From positions 2,604,001-2,668,000 of the forward strand of contig JACCLO010000004.1 of NCBI GenBank assembly GCA_029448655.1: a DNA stretch of 64,000 nt. The letters are read 5' to 3'. Of the stretch, positions 24,078 through 35,048 are shown in pieces (within the stretch, counting starts at the first letter, position 1; every line of letters begins with the position of its first letter). The position numbers and the translations under genes were made by a program. Below the pieces are notes generated by a model that had not been told where the DNA came from, made no database searches, and was given only the letters and a program-made list of their open reading frames with translations. The DNA is from Wolfiporia cocos. Its lineage: Eukaryota > Basidiomycota > Agaricomycetes > Polyporales > Phaeolaceae.

Positions 24078-27000
24078 TGATGGGGATTGATTAGGTGAGT
24101 GGATAGCCGATTGTGTCTCGTATTGTGAGCTGGCTGCTGATATACGTCTGCCGACATACCAACGCAGGCCGTCTCCGGAATGCTGATGGTACCGCGGCAG
24201 CTCAGCATGGGAAAGGACGCCTATCGATCATCGTACCGAAGCAGATATTATCTGCCTCTTGCGCGACAAAAAATTGTACGAGGGCAGAGCGCCTGCGATC
24301 AGAGCGATGTTGGGTCCAGCGGCTATAGGTTGATATAGCGTGAAGAGTTGCTGCAGCCTATAGTGGTACATCTCCGTGGTTTTGACTTTACTCGTTGACA
24401 TGGAATTCTGTTTGACAGGTGGCTTCGCAACATCTTGCACAATCTGACGCCTTTGAACCTGGCCCTTCTCCCGCGAGCGGTGGAGGGTATGACGCCACAT
24501 GAAACGGCTAAGCCATGCAGGGACTCGATTCAAACGCAGCGTGTTCATATCAGGCAAAGGGTTATAGCCGCAACAATAGAGTTGGCCTGTGCCTCGCGCT
24601 GCTCTGAGCCCGCTTCGCACCCCACCGATGATAACGAAGGCAGCCTTTAGTTATTTCCGACGTACGACCGCTCAAAAAGCGTCGTGAGCATGCGCAAGGT
24701 ATTCAGTAGCAATTCCGGACGAACCTGTGACTCTGGACTGAATGGCACATGTGCATCGCGGTGAGCGAGGCTCTACTATACACACGATGCTTCGAGATCA
24801 TCTGTCGCGGAGGAAAGAGGTGCAACGGCACTTCGGAACAATGTATCATGCGCATGCGCAGGGCGCCGCAACTGGTCACCCGCAAATGGGTGGGTGCTTG
24901 CTTTCGGCGACACCTGCGGACGGAAAGCGAATGGGGAGCTATCTTATCATCTTTAGCCATAGATTCTTTCTCCAGAACCCCGGCCTATAGCGTATTGCTA
25001 TTTGAGGATACTGTCGATGCCGAACTTGCTGCAGCGGAGCATCTGGGCGACCACATTTTTGCGCAGCCAGGCTCTCCTTCACGATTCACGGCATCATTTG
25101 ACGAGCACAGGCCACACGGTCCGGCCTGGCATTTCTGACGATGTCATATGATGTTGAGCTTGTAAGTGGATTACCAAGGCGGTGCGCTGACTTTAGCAAC
25201 TGAACGACAGGCGCTCAATTCAAGCCGTAAACTATATTGCCAATAGATAGCAAGAGTACGCTCCTGTGCGATAAAGTTTACGGACTAGACGGTCACTGTG
25301 AGCCCACCCCGCTCACCGGACTCTAGCCACTGCTTCTCTGACGCCCTTATAGTGGATTAGCTTCCTCTGCCTGATAATGAAAATCTATCAGTGATGGGCG
25401 TGGACAATTGTCCTGTCCACGATCACTAATGACCAACAATGAGGTAAAACCACAATCTACACGTTATTTCTTCAGGACAGCTGATGTTAGGTCCGGCGCA
25501 GGCTCATCAGTGTCCCTGGTATCGGTAGCATCGTGCAAGCTAACGGTGATTACATCCTTGCAAGTGATCCCTGGTGTATGGCTCTCGTTGCTGCACTGCC
25601 ACTGCAGCGAAGTTGCTCCAATATGGAACCGTGTATCATGTTCCCTTCGCCTTACTTCCTATAGAAGCTGGCAGTGCCTCGTGCTCTGGTCAACGACAGA
25701 TTTTGCATCTCCCTCGAGCCTCTTGTTACGTTGCTTGTGCTATCCGAGAGCATCTGCCTCAGGCTTCGAGACCACATGCTTGATCAGTGATTCTCGGTGC
25801 CGATTATCGCGATCGTGCTTTCTCACTTCTAGTCTATTTCTACACCACGTGGAATAGCATTTCCTGCAGAAGTCATGGACATCGTAAATACCCCCGGGCT
25901 GCTCACTGCCGGAGATTCAATATCTGCGCCCCAAGAGATGCGCTGGGTGCCGCCTAGAACTCTGGACGCAGCCCGCATGCCGGCCTCAAGCACTCAATTT
26001 GTCAGTGCGTTCCTTTCTCTTGATTGTTAGGGTACTCAGCGCCAATCCAGGGAGAGACTCTTACGCAGCCGCTGAACGCGGCTCGCCAACAAATCAGCAA
26101 TGCGCAATGGCGCTTCCTAACATCTCATCTCCCTTCAGGCTCCCATGCAGGTCGCGGGGCGCCGCAGAATCCGCTCAGTAAGTGGCAAGAAGCCGGCACG
26201 CTGTAATGTTTGAGGCACAATTCGTACAATGTCAACTGTTCCTTTTCGTGTGAACGGTACGTTGGTTGATCCGTGGCCAGGTACGAGTAGGCCTGCCCGC
26301 TGAGCGAACAATGTAACAGCTGATTCCATATGCTGTTACTCCGCCCCACGGGTGGAGATAGAGCACAATGTGCTCTCCGATATAAAGTGAAGGCAGTCAT
26401 TTCCGATGGCAAGGGCAACACAACAAAAGACAGGTGCCCACGCCTCGAGTAGTTCTTCGAACAGACACCGGAGGGTCTCATGCTTTGCGCAGCTTCTCGG
26501 TTGGCGATAATCAGCGGGGTTCTCATATCGGAGCCAAGTGCGTATTCCGAATTGCTTTGTGAAGGGTTCTCATCACCGTCTAGAATCAGCCAATATTGTC
26601 AGCACTCGTACATCCCGCACACATCCAGGCGACTGGCCACACCGATCGAGCCTGTAATATGGCCAGAATATGAAGCCAGCATCCCGAGATCATCATGGAG
26701 GCAGCTTGTGAACATCCACTATATAATATTGCAGTATAGCACAAACTATCAAGCCGATATAGAAGGAGCGTATGGCGATTCAATTGAGTGTTACGTTTGC
26801 TGAGCGTTCAAACCCGTCTTGGCCAGATCTATGATAATGCCGGGGATCGTGATCTAAATCGACACTAGTGCGGACCTGTCGAGCAGCATTCCGCGTGGGG
26901 TTGCCGCTGTCATCACGGCCACGCAAACAGCTCGTGGGCCACAGGTGTCCACAAAGGTATGACATATTCCAACGCTACTTACTCTCGATGACTAGTGGCA

Positions 27001-27169
27001 GGGGTTGTGAGTACTGTACATTCAAAGCCGCCACCCGACCAAGCACTACTACTCCTGTAACTGTTCGAAATCCTTTGCGGGACAGCAGCGAACAATAATG
27101 GCCATGACAAATGTAAGATGACGGTCGGTAACACGGCGAGAGCTACGTGGGTATGTATAGGAATGGCAT
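24078..27169. other. Gene-poor 3.1-kb stretch
   Basis: Open frames are short and overlap on both strands: 24228..24620 (-), 24749..25138 (+), 26125..26526 (-). None shows a family pattern or splice continuity with neighbours. It may hold degraded elements. The only weak candidate gene is listed separately at 25875..26206. No terminal repeats were noticed. Confidence 0.4.
25875..26206 (+). CDS. Weak candidate small gene
   Basis: From ATG 25875 a frame (MDIVNTPGLLTAGDS…) could splice at 26005 (GTGCGT) to 26040, using a 35-nt intron, into a frame ending at 26206 (…LSKWQEAGTL), giving about 98 aa. The intron is shorter than any well-supported intron here and the family is unknown. It may not be a gene. 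Confidence 0.22.
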
Positions 27170-28705
27170 TTAGGCGTTGACCTTCCACAGTGGCCGCTTG
27201 CGCAACTTTCGCGTGATGTGAACTGTGCTGCCGCCAAAGTTGCTGCCGCCGAACGCGAGCACAACAGTCTCCTCCGCGCCCTGGCCGCGCGCGATGCCCC
27301 GCTTTCGCAGCTCGATAGCGTCCTTCGCAAACTTGAAGCGGGCCTGGTCGGAACCTGTACCATGATCAGAATCGAGCTGTCGCCATCTCAGCTCTGGACT
27401 TACCTATCTGGAATGTTGGTGACTCTACAGCCGCCTTGAACATGTCGAACGGCACGCGTGCAAAGACTTGCAGGAGGGTGTCGCGGCCAGCATCGGATGG
27501 CTGGCCATCCGGATGTGGAGAGGCTGGCGTGGTCAACCCGCCAACGTTGAGCATGTGCGGCAATGTGACTACGAGGAAGTGGAACACGTCATCCCGCAGT
27601 CTCTGCGCATATGGGCCGAACACCGCCGTACGCGGTGGGGGCAGTTGGTGCGGCTCGACCGGGGTCGATGATCCATCCGACGGGTTGGGTATTGCGTCGA
27701 CGAATTCTAGCCATTCAGCGATGTTGTCGAGCGTGATGGATTGTCTGCACACTTCGTAGGCGTAGTTGCAGAGTTCGTCCATTCTGCCCAACAAGCAGCC
27801 GGCTGCGAGCGTTGCCCTGGCATTTTGGGGGTTGATCATTTGCAGCGTCACGGATGAGTACAGGTACCCAAGCGCTTGGTAGTTGTGACATCAGTGAAAA
27901 CGCATGCAGTGATTGGAAGCATGTAACAAACCGATTGCAAAGCCCTGGAAAGATGTGATAAGCAGAACGGGTACGGCTAACGCAGCGGATACCTACGTCT
28001 TGAGAGATCTCTGGCTCTTGTTCGAGATGCACATAGATATTGCATTGTCCAGTTGGTTGTGGTGTTGTGGACATGAGATGTGCCAAGAATGGCGAACGCG
28101 AGAGGATAAGGGCATGTAGCCGATATGTGTTTTGAGATACGTGCTAAGCCACACCATCAATCGATGACAAAGTGGCATTCCTGCGCAGACTCACTAATAT
28201 CGTATCAGCATAGTTCTATCGGCGAGGCAAACTGGTTTGTTAGCTTGCTCATCGAAACGTTGGATCGGTAGTGACACGTACGCCAGCCTGGAACCCTGAG
28301 TAGTAGAGATAGTTAACAATTTCTTCGTTGTGTGATTGCAGTGGTGAAGGTCTAGCAATGTGTCAGTCATCGTTGCAAATGATAGACATACATCACGTAG
28401 AAATACGTGTATCAAACGCGTCCATGCTTTCGAGTCCGTCATGGTGAGAACCACGAAGCGGGGTTCACGCAGATCGTCCTGCGCGTGAGTGGCCGCACGC
28501 CGGATTACGCACGACATCGTGCCAGCTCTATCACGCTGCCGGCGTTTGCACTCATAGTTACGGCTGATACTCACTGCGCATACCCATTCACATCAGGCGT
28601 GCCTGCAGCACTTGAAGGGCCCGAGTGGTCTTCGTAGTGCGCGTTCTGCCTCGTGTCCGCGGTTCCATTTGCAACACCGTTACTAGGTCCGCCGTGTCCG
28701 TTCAT
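27170..28705 (-). CDS. BTB/POZ-domain protein
   Basis: Exons on the minus strand (28705..28575, 28426..28397, 28351..28282, 28215..28195, 28143..27997, 27944..27932, 27874..27404, 27354..27170) join in phase to 355 aa. A Gly/Asn-rich N-terminus is followed by a BTB fold: ADTILHVSQNTYRLHALIL, SPFLAHLMS, IALGYLYSS, NARATLAAGCLLGRMDEL. The BACK-like segment is CRQSITLDNIAEWLEFVD. The C-terminal block reads FGPYAQRLRDDVFHFL, DMFKAAVESPTFQIG, ARFKFAKDAIELRKRG, then TRKLRKRPLWKV. BTB domains mediate dimerisation and often recruit cullin-3, but no catalytic or DNA-binding domain accompanies it here, so the partner is unknown. The 13-nt and 21-nt exons are required to complete the BTB core. Confidence 0.85.
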
Positions 28706-29164
28706 GGTAAGTATATCGTCGAAAGGCTTAGTGCGGCGAAGCAGGAGGGAGAGTGTGGTGACAACGAAGAGGCAGAACGGCGGTGGCGTTGGTGGACTTA
28801 GCCCCAAGATCTCAAGCGAGCACGAGAACGTGACATTGTTACGGATAATGTAGGTCACAGGTTGTGACACACCTTTGATTGATCACAGGTCGTTAGAGCC
28901 TTTACAGTGCAGTGGCTCGGATTGAACCAGAAATATATTTGCGAACATTTAAACAGCTTATTGTTAGGTTGCCACATTCATTACAAGCATGTAATAACAC
29001 ACGCTTATGGTATGGATACATGTACCGGTCCGCCTAGCGACGGCTCCGATATCTAATGACTCTTGAGAGCAGACGTTAAGACCAGTTGCAGAGCACCATA
29101 ATGTTACCAGTCGACATCCAATTTGTCCTACTCCCGGCTCCAGCAGAGGATCAGCACTGACACA
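28706..29164. other. Divergent promoter region, BTB gene and acyltransferase
   Basis: About 460 bp lie between the start codons of two genes pointing apart. An AT-rich patch (AATATATTT) lies near 28931-28939. No gene is seen. Confidence 0.4.
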
Positions 29165-30778
29165 ATGTCTATGCTGGAAGTACAGATCCATTCTCAGGAA
29201 CGCATTCTTCCTGAAATTCGCCCGGAGGAAATCACCAACAGTCCACTGTCAGTAGCTGACTCCTCCGTAGTCCGCTTCTCCACCACGGCTGCAGTCTGGT
29301 TCTTCGATTCCTCCGTGGACGAACGTAGGAGAGATGCTCTATCCGCAGATTCCCTCCGAGCGTCCTTACGCCGCACCTTGAATTGGTATTGTCAGTGGTC
29401 AGGGCAGCTACGATGGACAGTATATGCTCCGAAGGGGGATCACACACATCGTGTTGGTCGTCTCCGTCTAACGTATGGCGCTCCAACCGACCCTGGTGTC
29501 GAATTCGTTGTGGCGAGTTCGGCAAGATCCCTCAGCGCGTTCCTTCCAAGTCCCTCCGAGAGGCTAGCGGAGTCCGGTGTCTGGAATGCAGCACAAGTCC
29601 CATCTGCGGAACTCTTGCCGCCCACGAGACTGCCCCTCCACGACCTTATCGAGCATATCGGCTTGCCAGCAGTAGGCGTCCAGGTCACCACATTTGCCTG
29701 TGGGAGCACCGCGGTGGCGGTCAAGATGGCCCACCCTCTTGCAGATGCACATACTCTCGCACACTTCGTGCATCACTGGGCTACAGTGAACAGGGCCATG
29801 CTAGAAGGCTTGCCAGTGCCGGTGGTATCCCCCATGTTTGATCCACAAAAACTGGATTACATAGCTGCGGGAGACATCGACGCCGCTCAGCCAGACCCAG
29901 ATCTGGTCGCCCAGGCTCGCGCACTCCCCTCGCATCGCTACGACTGGTGGGCGACGCCCGACGAGTCCTCTCTTGCGATACCGCCCGGACTCGAGCCTGC
30001 GCAAGCCGCTCCGCCGGGGGACCCCATGCCTTGGTCAGAATGGGACCCATCAGCGCCCGTCGGGCATTACTTGCTGCACTTCACCGCACAGGAGATGCAT
30101 AGCATGCGGGAAGAGTGCCGGCGTTCGGCCGATCCCTCGTCGTCCGCCGTGAGCTTACACGACGCCCTCCTGGCGCACATCTGGACGCTCATCAACCGTG
30201 CACGCGGCCTTGCGCACGACGAGCGCGACGTGCACATGAATGTCTCGCTCGGGCTCCGCAGCCGCGTGTCGCCCCCGCTGCCCGACGGCTTCCTCGGCTC
30301 GCCGCTCGTGCTGGGACGCGTATCGCTGCCCGGCCAGGTAGCATGCGCGGGGCATCCCGGCGTGGTCGCCGCGCGCATCCGCGACACGCTCACGCTGTTC
30401 GATGCGCGGGCACTCGCGGCGCTCCTGCACGACATGGCGCACGACGCGGCCCTCGTGCGCACCTGGCACGCGTTCCTCGGGAACCGGAACGTGATCGCCA
30501 CGTCCTGGGTGCGCCTGCGGCTTTACGGCGTTGACTTCGGGTTGGGGTCGCCGCCGCGTTACGTGGAGGCGGTCATGCCCAGCTGCGACGGGTGTGTGCA
30601 GATCATGGAGGCCGCGCCAGCATCTGCGGCAGGCGCAGAGCGTGATAGGAACCAGGTGAGGCATTGGTGCGATGATGGGGTGGATGTGTCTGTGCATCTC
30701 GAAGCAGAGGCCCTGGAGCGGTTGGTCGAGGATCCGCTGCTGCATAAATACGCGCAGGTGTCAAAAATGAGTACCTGA
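29165..30778 (+). CDS. HxxxD (BAHD/trichothecene-acetyltransferase type) acyltransferase
   Basis: This CoA-dependent acyltransferase is of the plant BAHD and fungal 3-O-acetyltransferase superfamily, moving an acyl group from CoA to a hydroxyl or amine of a small molecule. It is intronless, 537 aa. The catalytic motif HPLAD is at 190-194 and the structural motif near the C-terminus reads DFGLG (from Asp457; DFGWG in most members), so both halves of the fold are present. ATG 29165 is chosen because it is the first in the frame; a second ATG follows two codons later. The coding region is GC-rich in its second half. No cytochrome P450, terpene cyclase or PKS gene lies beside it, so this does not look like a biosynthetic cluster, and the substrate cannot be inferred. 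Confidence 0.9.
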   Translation: MSMLEVQIHSQERILPEIRPEEITNSPLSVADSSVVRFSTTAAVWFFDSSVDERRRDALSADSLRASLRRTLNWYCQWSGQLRWTVYAPKGDHTHRVGRLRLTYGAPTDPGVEFVVASSARSLSAFLPSPSERLAESGVWNAAQVPSAELLPPTRLPLHDLIEHIGLPAVGVQVTTFACGSTAVAVKMAHPLADAHTLAHFVHHWATVNRAMLEGLPVPVVSPMFDPQKLDYIAAGDIDAAQPDPDLVAQARALPSHRYDWWATPDESSLAIPPGLEPAQAAPPGDPMPWSEWDPSAPVGHYLLHFTAQEMHSMREECRRSADPSSSAVSLHDALLAHIWTLINRARGLAHDERDVHMNVSLGLRSRVSPPLPDGFLGSPLVLGRVSLPGQVACAGHPGVVAARIRDTLTLFDARALAALLHDMAHDAALVRTWHAFLGNRNVIATSWVRLRLYGVDFGLGSPPRYVEAVMPSCDGCVQIMEAAPASAAGAERDRNQVRHWCDDGVDVSVHLEAEALERLVEDPLLHKYAQVSKMST

Positions 30779-30971
30779 GTGCCGACTGTGATGTTCGTGG
30801 CTTCAAGGGGGCTGTTGGGTGAATGGGGGAAGGCGATGGACGAGGAAGGCGAAGTGTGTATGCGTTTCGGGTTAGTTGTGTACGGTTCTCCGGGCCTGTC
30901 TCCTATCCACATAAGCGTCAATCCTGATGCAGGCTGGTGTCGGGCAGCCGGACGAGTCCCTCGCCGGACAG

Positions 30972-32016
30972 CTAGTGTGCCAGACTAGTCAAGTCCACCA
31001 CAACCCCATAAGGCTCAGTCTCTTCTGCTGCGACTCCCTGTTGAGATGTATGAAGCGGAGACAGACACATGTTCACATATGAGAGCATTAGGTTATGCGT
31101 TATTCCTAGCTCTCTTGCTTTGCGTCCACAGAGCGCAGGGTACGGAGGAGGATCTTTAGTATATCGTGCTTCATCATCCGATCCATTCTTCAGCTGTTGC
31201 TCTGTGAGCTCTCTGGAATGGAGGGCAGCCAGGATGCATACCATATGAGAGCGGTCAGACGCAAAGTAATCCAAATATGCTGCAGCCGAAATGACTCTAA
31301 ATTGGCTGCCATCGAAGCATGCACGGATGCATCAGCATGGTACCTCGGCGCGCATAAATGTATTGAAGGCACACCTTTGATAGGCCGTGTCGAGATCATT
31401 CGCGAGTACATCATCAAACGCGTACGGAAACGTGCCGCACACGTATCCTGTCAACGAAATATGCAGGTGATGCGTCAGCTGCCTGCAACATCCGCATGCA
31501 CGCATGGCGACACACCAGTCCATTTGCACGGCAGGGGCAGACGGGTATCAAAGTCGTACACCCACGAACTAGCGGCGGGGCCGCTTGCACGGGCCTCCGT
31601 GCCTGAATAGCGCGCCTGGCGTTGGCGCCTCCGCGGTCGCAGGACGAGCACGACATGGTAGTCCCAGACGACTATGCTGCCAGGCTCTCTTGCCTTCTGG
31701 CTCCATAACGCCACCTGGAAGAATGTGAGACGCGTGTATCAGTGAAAATTGAAGGCTTCCACGCGACGCGACCGCAGTTGCGCGGAGTACTAAGTGCTGT
31801 GCACACACGAACCGTTTTCCCAGCGTTGGAGATGAAGACCACGTACACATCCCATGGCCATCGGTCATTTGCCTCGGACTGCGCAGAGAATGTCCGTGCA
31901 AGCAGGTAGATGTTTTCCTCGCAGTAACAGCTAGTGTAGACGCTCTGCGGAGGTAGAGTTGGCGGGACGAGCTGGCGGGCAGAGGGAGATTCTCCCAGTG
32001 CTTCGGCTTGAGACAT
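30972..32016 (-). CDS. NTAQ1: Protein N-terminal glutamine amidohydrolase (NTAQ1 family)
   Basis: NTAQ1 converts N-terminal Gln of proteins to Glu, the first step feeding the Arg/N-degron degradation pathway; it acts in cytosol and nucleus. Exons on the minus strand (32016..31813, 31714..31516, 31447..31375, 31305..31242, 31193..30972) join in phase to 253 aa (human 205). The catalytic triad is visible: Cys32 in TSCYCEENIYLLA, His88 in the name-giving WDYHV motif, and an Asp in VYDFDTRLPLPC (about 121-124). Further family blocks are FRVISAAAYLDYFASDRSHM and KDPPPYP. The extra length is an Arg-rich loop (RPRRRQRQ) after WDYHVVLVL and a longer tail. A further intron near 31050 is possible but not needed. 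Confidence 0.93.
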
Positions 32017-32328
32017 CAGACGTACGACGAGATCAAAGCATTACAACTAGATTAGAGCAAGGCAACAGAAGTACAGGAGCCAGGTGGGTGAGATAGCGAG
32101 GGAACCCGATGTCCGCAATTATCCTATTGGTCGTCACGCTTGTGGTACATCTCCTACCATCACCGACAATAGGCCGTCGTGCAACCAGCACAGCACAACG
32201 TCTCTTTCATAGCACGCAGAATTTCATCGTAAGTTCGTCATCTGCGTCTCAGCATTAATGGGGGTGTGAACGACACAAACAACGCGCGTACATCGGGTAT
32301 AGGACATCAAGGGTATTCACAGACGGCA
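32017..32328. other. Spacer between NTAQ1 and a small hypothetical gene
   Basis: It lies upstream of NTAQ1 and downstream of the 138-residue gene, both on the minus strand. It must contain the NTAQ1 promoter. No gene is seen. Confidence 0.4.
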
Positions 32329-32745
32329 TCACCGTGCCTTCGCGGTCTGCGCGGGGGTCCTGGGCAGGTTGGTCTGGTCGATGCTCCACGTAGCCTTGTT
32401 GGAGAGCACGTCCGAGACCCTCTTCTTGAGCAGGATCTCGTCCAGGTCTGGGGACGACCGCTCTGGTCGGAAGGGGACAAAGATGGGCCGCCGCGGCGCG
32501 CTCATAGCTGACTTCGACTTTGCCATGGGCGGCGCCCTTGGCTTAGGAGCACGGAGGGTGGGGGGTGGCGTAGTGGCTGTTCCCGGCTTCGCTGGGACCG
32601 GGAGCTCTGTCTGCTCAGTCCGCAGGGGAGAGGGCAAGGGGTGGGGGAACTGCGATGGCTGCGCTGGCACGGGCAGCAGGCCGGAGTTGTTAGTGAACGG
32701 GTGGGTTGCGAGCGGATCAAACGACGCGAGAGTGGGCTGAGACAT
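32329..32745 (-). CDS. Small Pro-rich hypothetical protein, 138 residues
   Basis: Intronless frame from a clear ATG at 32745. The first 85 residues are Pro/Thr/Ala-rich. The C-terminal third is different: SAPRRPIFVPFRPERSSPDL, then a helix DEILLKKRVSDVLSN, then ATWSID. The ordered motif at the end and low stop density support a real gene. The family is not recognised. There is no signal peptide or membrane segment. Confidence 0.6.
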   Translation of the reverse strand: MSQPTLASFDPLATHPFTNNSGLLPVPAQPSQFPHPLPSPLRTEQTELPVPAKPGTATTPPPTLRAPKPRAPPMAKSKSAMSAPRRPIFVPFRPERSSPDLDEILLKKRVSDVLSNKATWSIDQTNLPRTPAQTAKAR

Positions 32746-35048
32746 TGTGGCGCAGGTGGGTCAGCGGGGGTGGTGCAGCGGAATGGCTCAGGTGAGTGCT
32801 CGAGTTCTCGTACGCGTCGATGCGGGGTATGAGGTGCGAACGAACGTGCGGAAGGAGAAGACAAGGAGGCGGGATTATATAGCACAGCAACACAGGTGTG
32901 GCAGACGGAATGGGGGGCCGGAAGATTACTTCCAGCGACAATTGTGGATCACATGTTTCCTGTCCCTGCTCTTCCCTGCTCCGCCCTTGTCGACACCCGG
33001 ACTTGCTCTACATCATGTTGCACAGTCTCTTTTAGGGCCAGTCCGACGCCGAGAGAAGCCGAGCTCCTCCACTTGCCGAGCTCGCGACTGGATTCGTGTG
33101 CTCGGAAACAGCAATGGTCGCGCGACTGACGGACGCAAAGGGATCCTGCTCCTATACGCTCGGTATGTTACATCTGCCAGACATCCTCCGGACAGATGTG
33201 GCACGACCCGCGACCGCTGGAGCGCCCTTATGCCTAAGCACGAAGGGTACCACGGCTATCCTGTGAGACAGCAAACGCCCAAGTCCACCACGTACGAGAA
33301 CCCTCGCGCGGGGCGTACGTCGCACACGAGGATCAAGAAGGTCTCCGCTCGGCTGCGAACATAGCTGCGGCCATGCCAGCGGCGTTGTACTGCGATGATC
33401 AGTTCCAGCCTCGGAAAACTCCCGCAAATATCACATCCTTGCGGATTGCTCTGTCATATCCCCGCTCACTTACTTTGGTCATGAGTCACATCAAGACGCC
33501 ATCTATACGCTGACAGCCACGCTAATGCAGTAATAAGGGCTACACAGGCACTCTTGCCAATCAGAGGTACGTGTAGCTCATCCCACGACGCGTGTTAAAA
33601 TCTTACTTTGGCGCTCCACGTATAGTCTCCGGCTGACCGGGAGAAGGCCTGTGAGTCAATCGAAACCCGGTGTACGAAACGAAGATGATACGAGTCCGTC
33701 AGGTGCTTCATGCCGCTGTCCTGATGCCCCGGGCGGAGCAAGGCTTTGATGGGCATTGTTACGTTCACCTCGACTTCGCTGTGATTGCGTTGGCGTGGCG
33801 TGCGTCTAATCGCGGACAAGATGATAGTCTTGCATCCAGAATTGCACCCTATGACGGTCACAAGTCAACCCGCTCACAGATATCAGAGTAAGAGCCGAAT
33901 CTTGCGCCAATAGCTCACCTCATAGGTGCCCTCAACCCACAGGACCACTCACCTGCTATTGGTAGCGGTATCTTGGAACACTGACGTCCAAAGTGGCATT
34001 CACCACCGAATTTCATGACACGCGGGCTGTACAAGGCAATGCGAACTTGTTGATACGATTACGCGCCCCGCTACTCCTCTAACAGCTCCATTAGACGGGA
34101 GCAGCCCCAGATGCCAATCGATGGGGGCGCGTTAGCCTATACATACACGCCAACGGAACAGTCATGAGTAATGTCGAGTGGAGATCAGTGTTGCTGCTGA
34201 TCAGGAGGTGAATAGAGCTGATCTGTCGGCGCGTGTCGGGGAGCCGAGCGACAAGTGTCGCGTGTCATCGGGAAGATGCAGGAGAACGTGGAGTCAGGGT
34301 CATAGCCCTTCTAGTGCGCAGTCATAGCTGGTGAGTTCATGTGACGAATGGGCAGCGATCGCCTCTGTCCGCGTATGTGCGCACACTGACGTCGGCGACA
34401 AGGCTTGTCCGGGCTGTTCATGTAAGCACAGATCTTCCTGTGATGCCTGCGCCTCAACCTCGGAAAGATCATGTCCGCAAGCGTGGCATCGAGAGTGCAA
34501 TGTCATCAGCGATGTAGGGATGCGTCAAATCGAAATGAGTGTGTTGGAAGGAGAAAGACAGGCATCTTCTTGCTGTTGGGATGTCTGCCTGGATGTTCTA
34601 GCCCAGTCCTATCTTCTCATGCGCAAACGTCATACATATGGCTATGAGACCATTCGATGGCGATAGAGCGACAACCTCATCTCGATTCCTGTGTGTATCG
34701 GGGATTCAGGTGGCAAGGTCCAGAAGAGCAGCTGTAACCGACAACGAGGCCAGGAAATCGAAGCTTCTCCGCTTAATTTCGCGAGTGACCATTCATTCAC
34801 AGTGTGCGAAAGGCAAACCAGGTGACAACCGATGGTAACGGACCACATTCGTGAGAGTAGCGAATGCAGCAGATGCAGCAGCAAGTATCGAAACTATGCC
34901 CGCCCGCTTCGCAGGATCTATCGGTTTAGACAAGCGCCCGGTAGTGATATCAATCACGTGTCACGCATCTCGTTTAGCGCCCATATCCATTCTCAGAAAT
35001 TTTGAATTCACATTCCGTTGCGCCTGGGTATGCAGCTTGCTGGGTAAA
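32746..35048. other. Gene-poor stretch between the small hypothetical gene and POL5
   Basis: It is mostly without recognisable genes. One coding-like segment on the minus strand is listed separately at 33607..33848. The right end must contain the POL5 promoter. No repeats were noticed. Confidence 0.4.
33607..33848 (-). other. Possible orphan coding exon
   Basis: A minus-strand frame of about 80 codons with protein-like composition (KALLRPGHQDSGMKHL, then YHLRFVHRVSID, then SGDYTWSAK-like ending) runs from an AG at 33849-33850 to a good GTAAGA donor at 33606. I could not find partner exons and do not recognise the family. It could be one exon of an unannotated gene or a decayed gene. Confidence 0.25.

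Noticed and set aside
24749..25138. Open frame of 129 codons on the plus strand
   Set aside because: It starts without ATG, composition is mixed and no recognised motif is present. Overlapping frames on the other strand are equally long.
27036..27085. Possible tRNA T-loop (GTTCGAAATCC)
   Set aside because: The flanking bases do not form a T-stem, and no acceptor or anticodon stem could be folded around it.
29165..32745. Secondary-metabolite cluster around the acyltransferase
   Set aside because: Neighbours are a BTB protein, NTAQ1 and a small unknown protein. No backbone synthase, P450 or transporter is present.
32747..33364. 205-codon frame divergent from the small Pro-rich gene
   Set aside because: Its start overlaps the 5' end of the opposite gene, composition is Arg-rich and irregular, and it has no motif or intron support.
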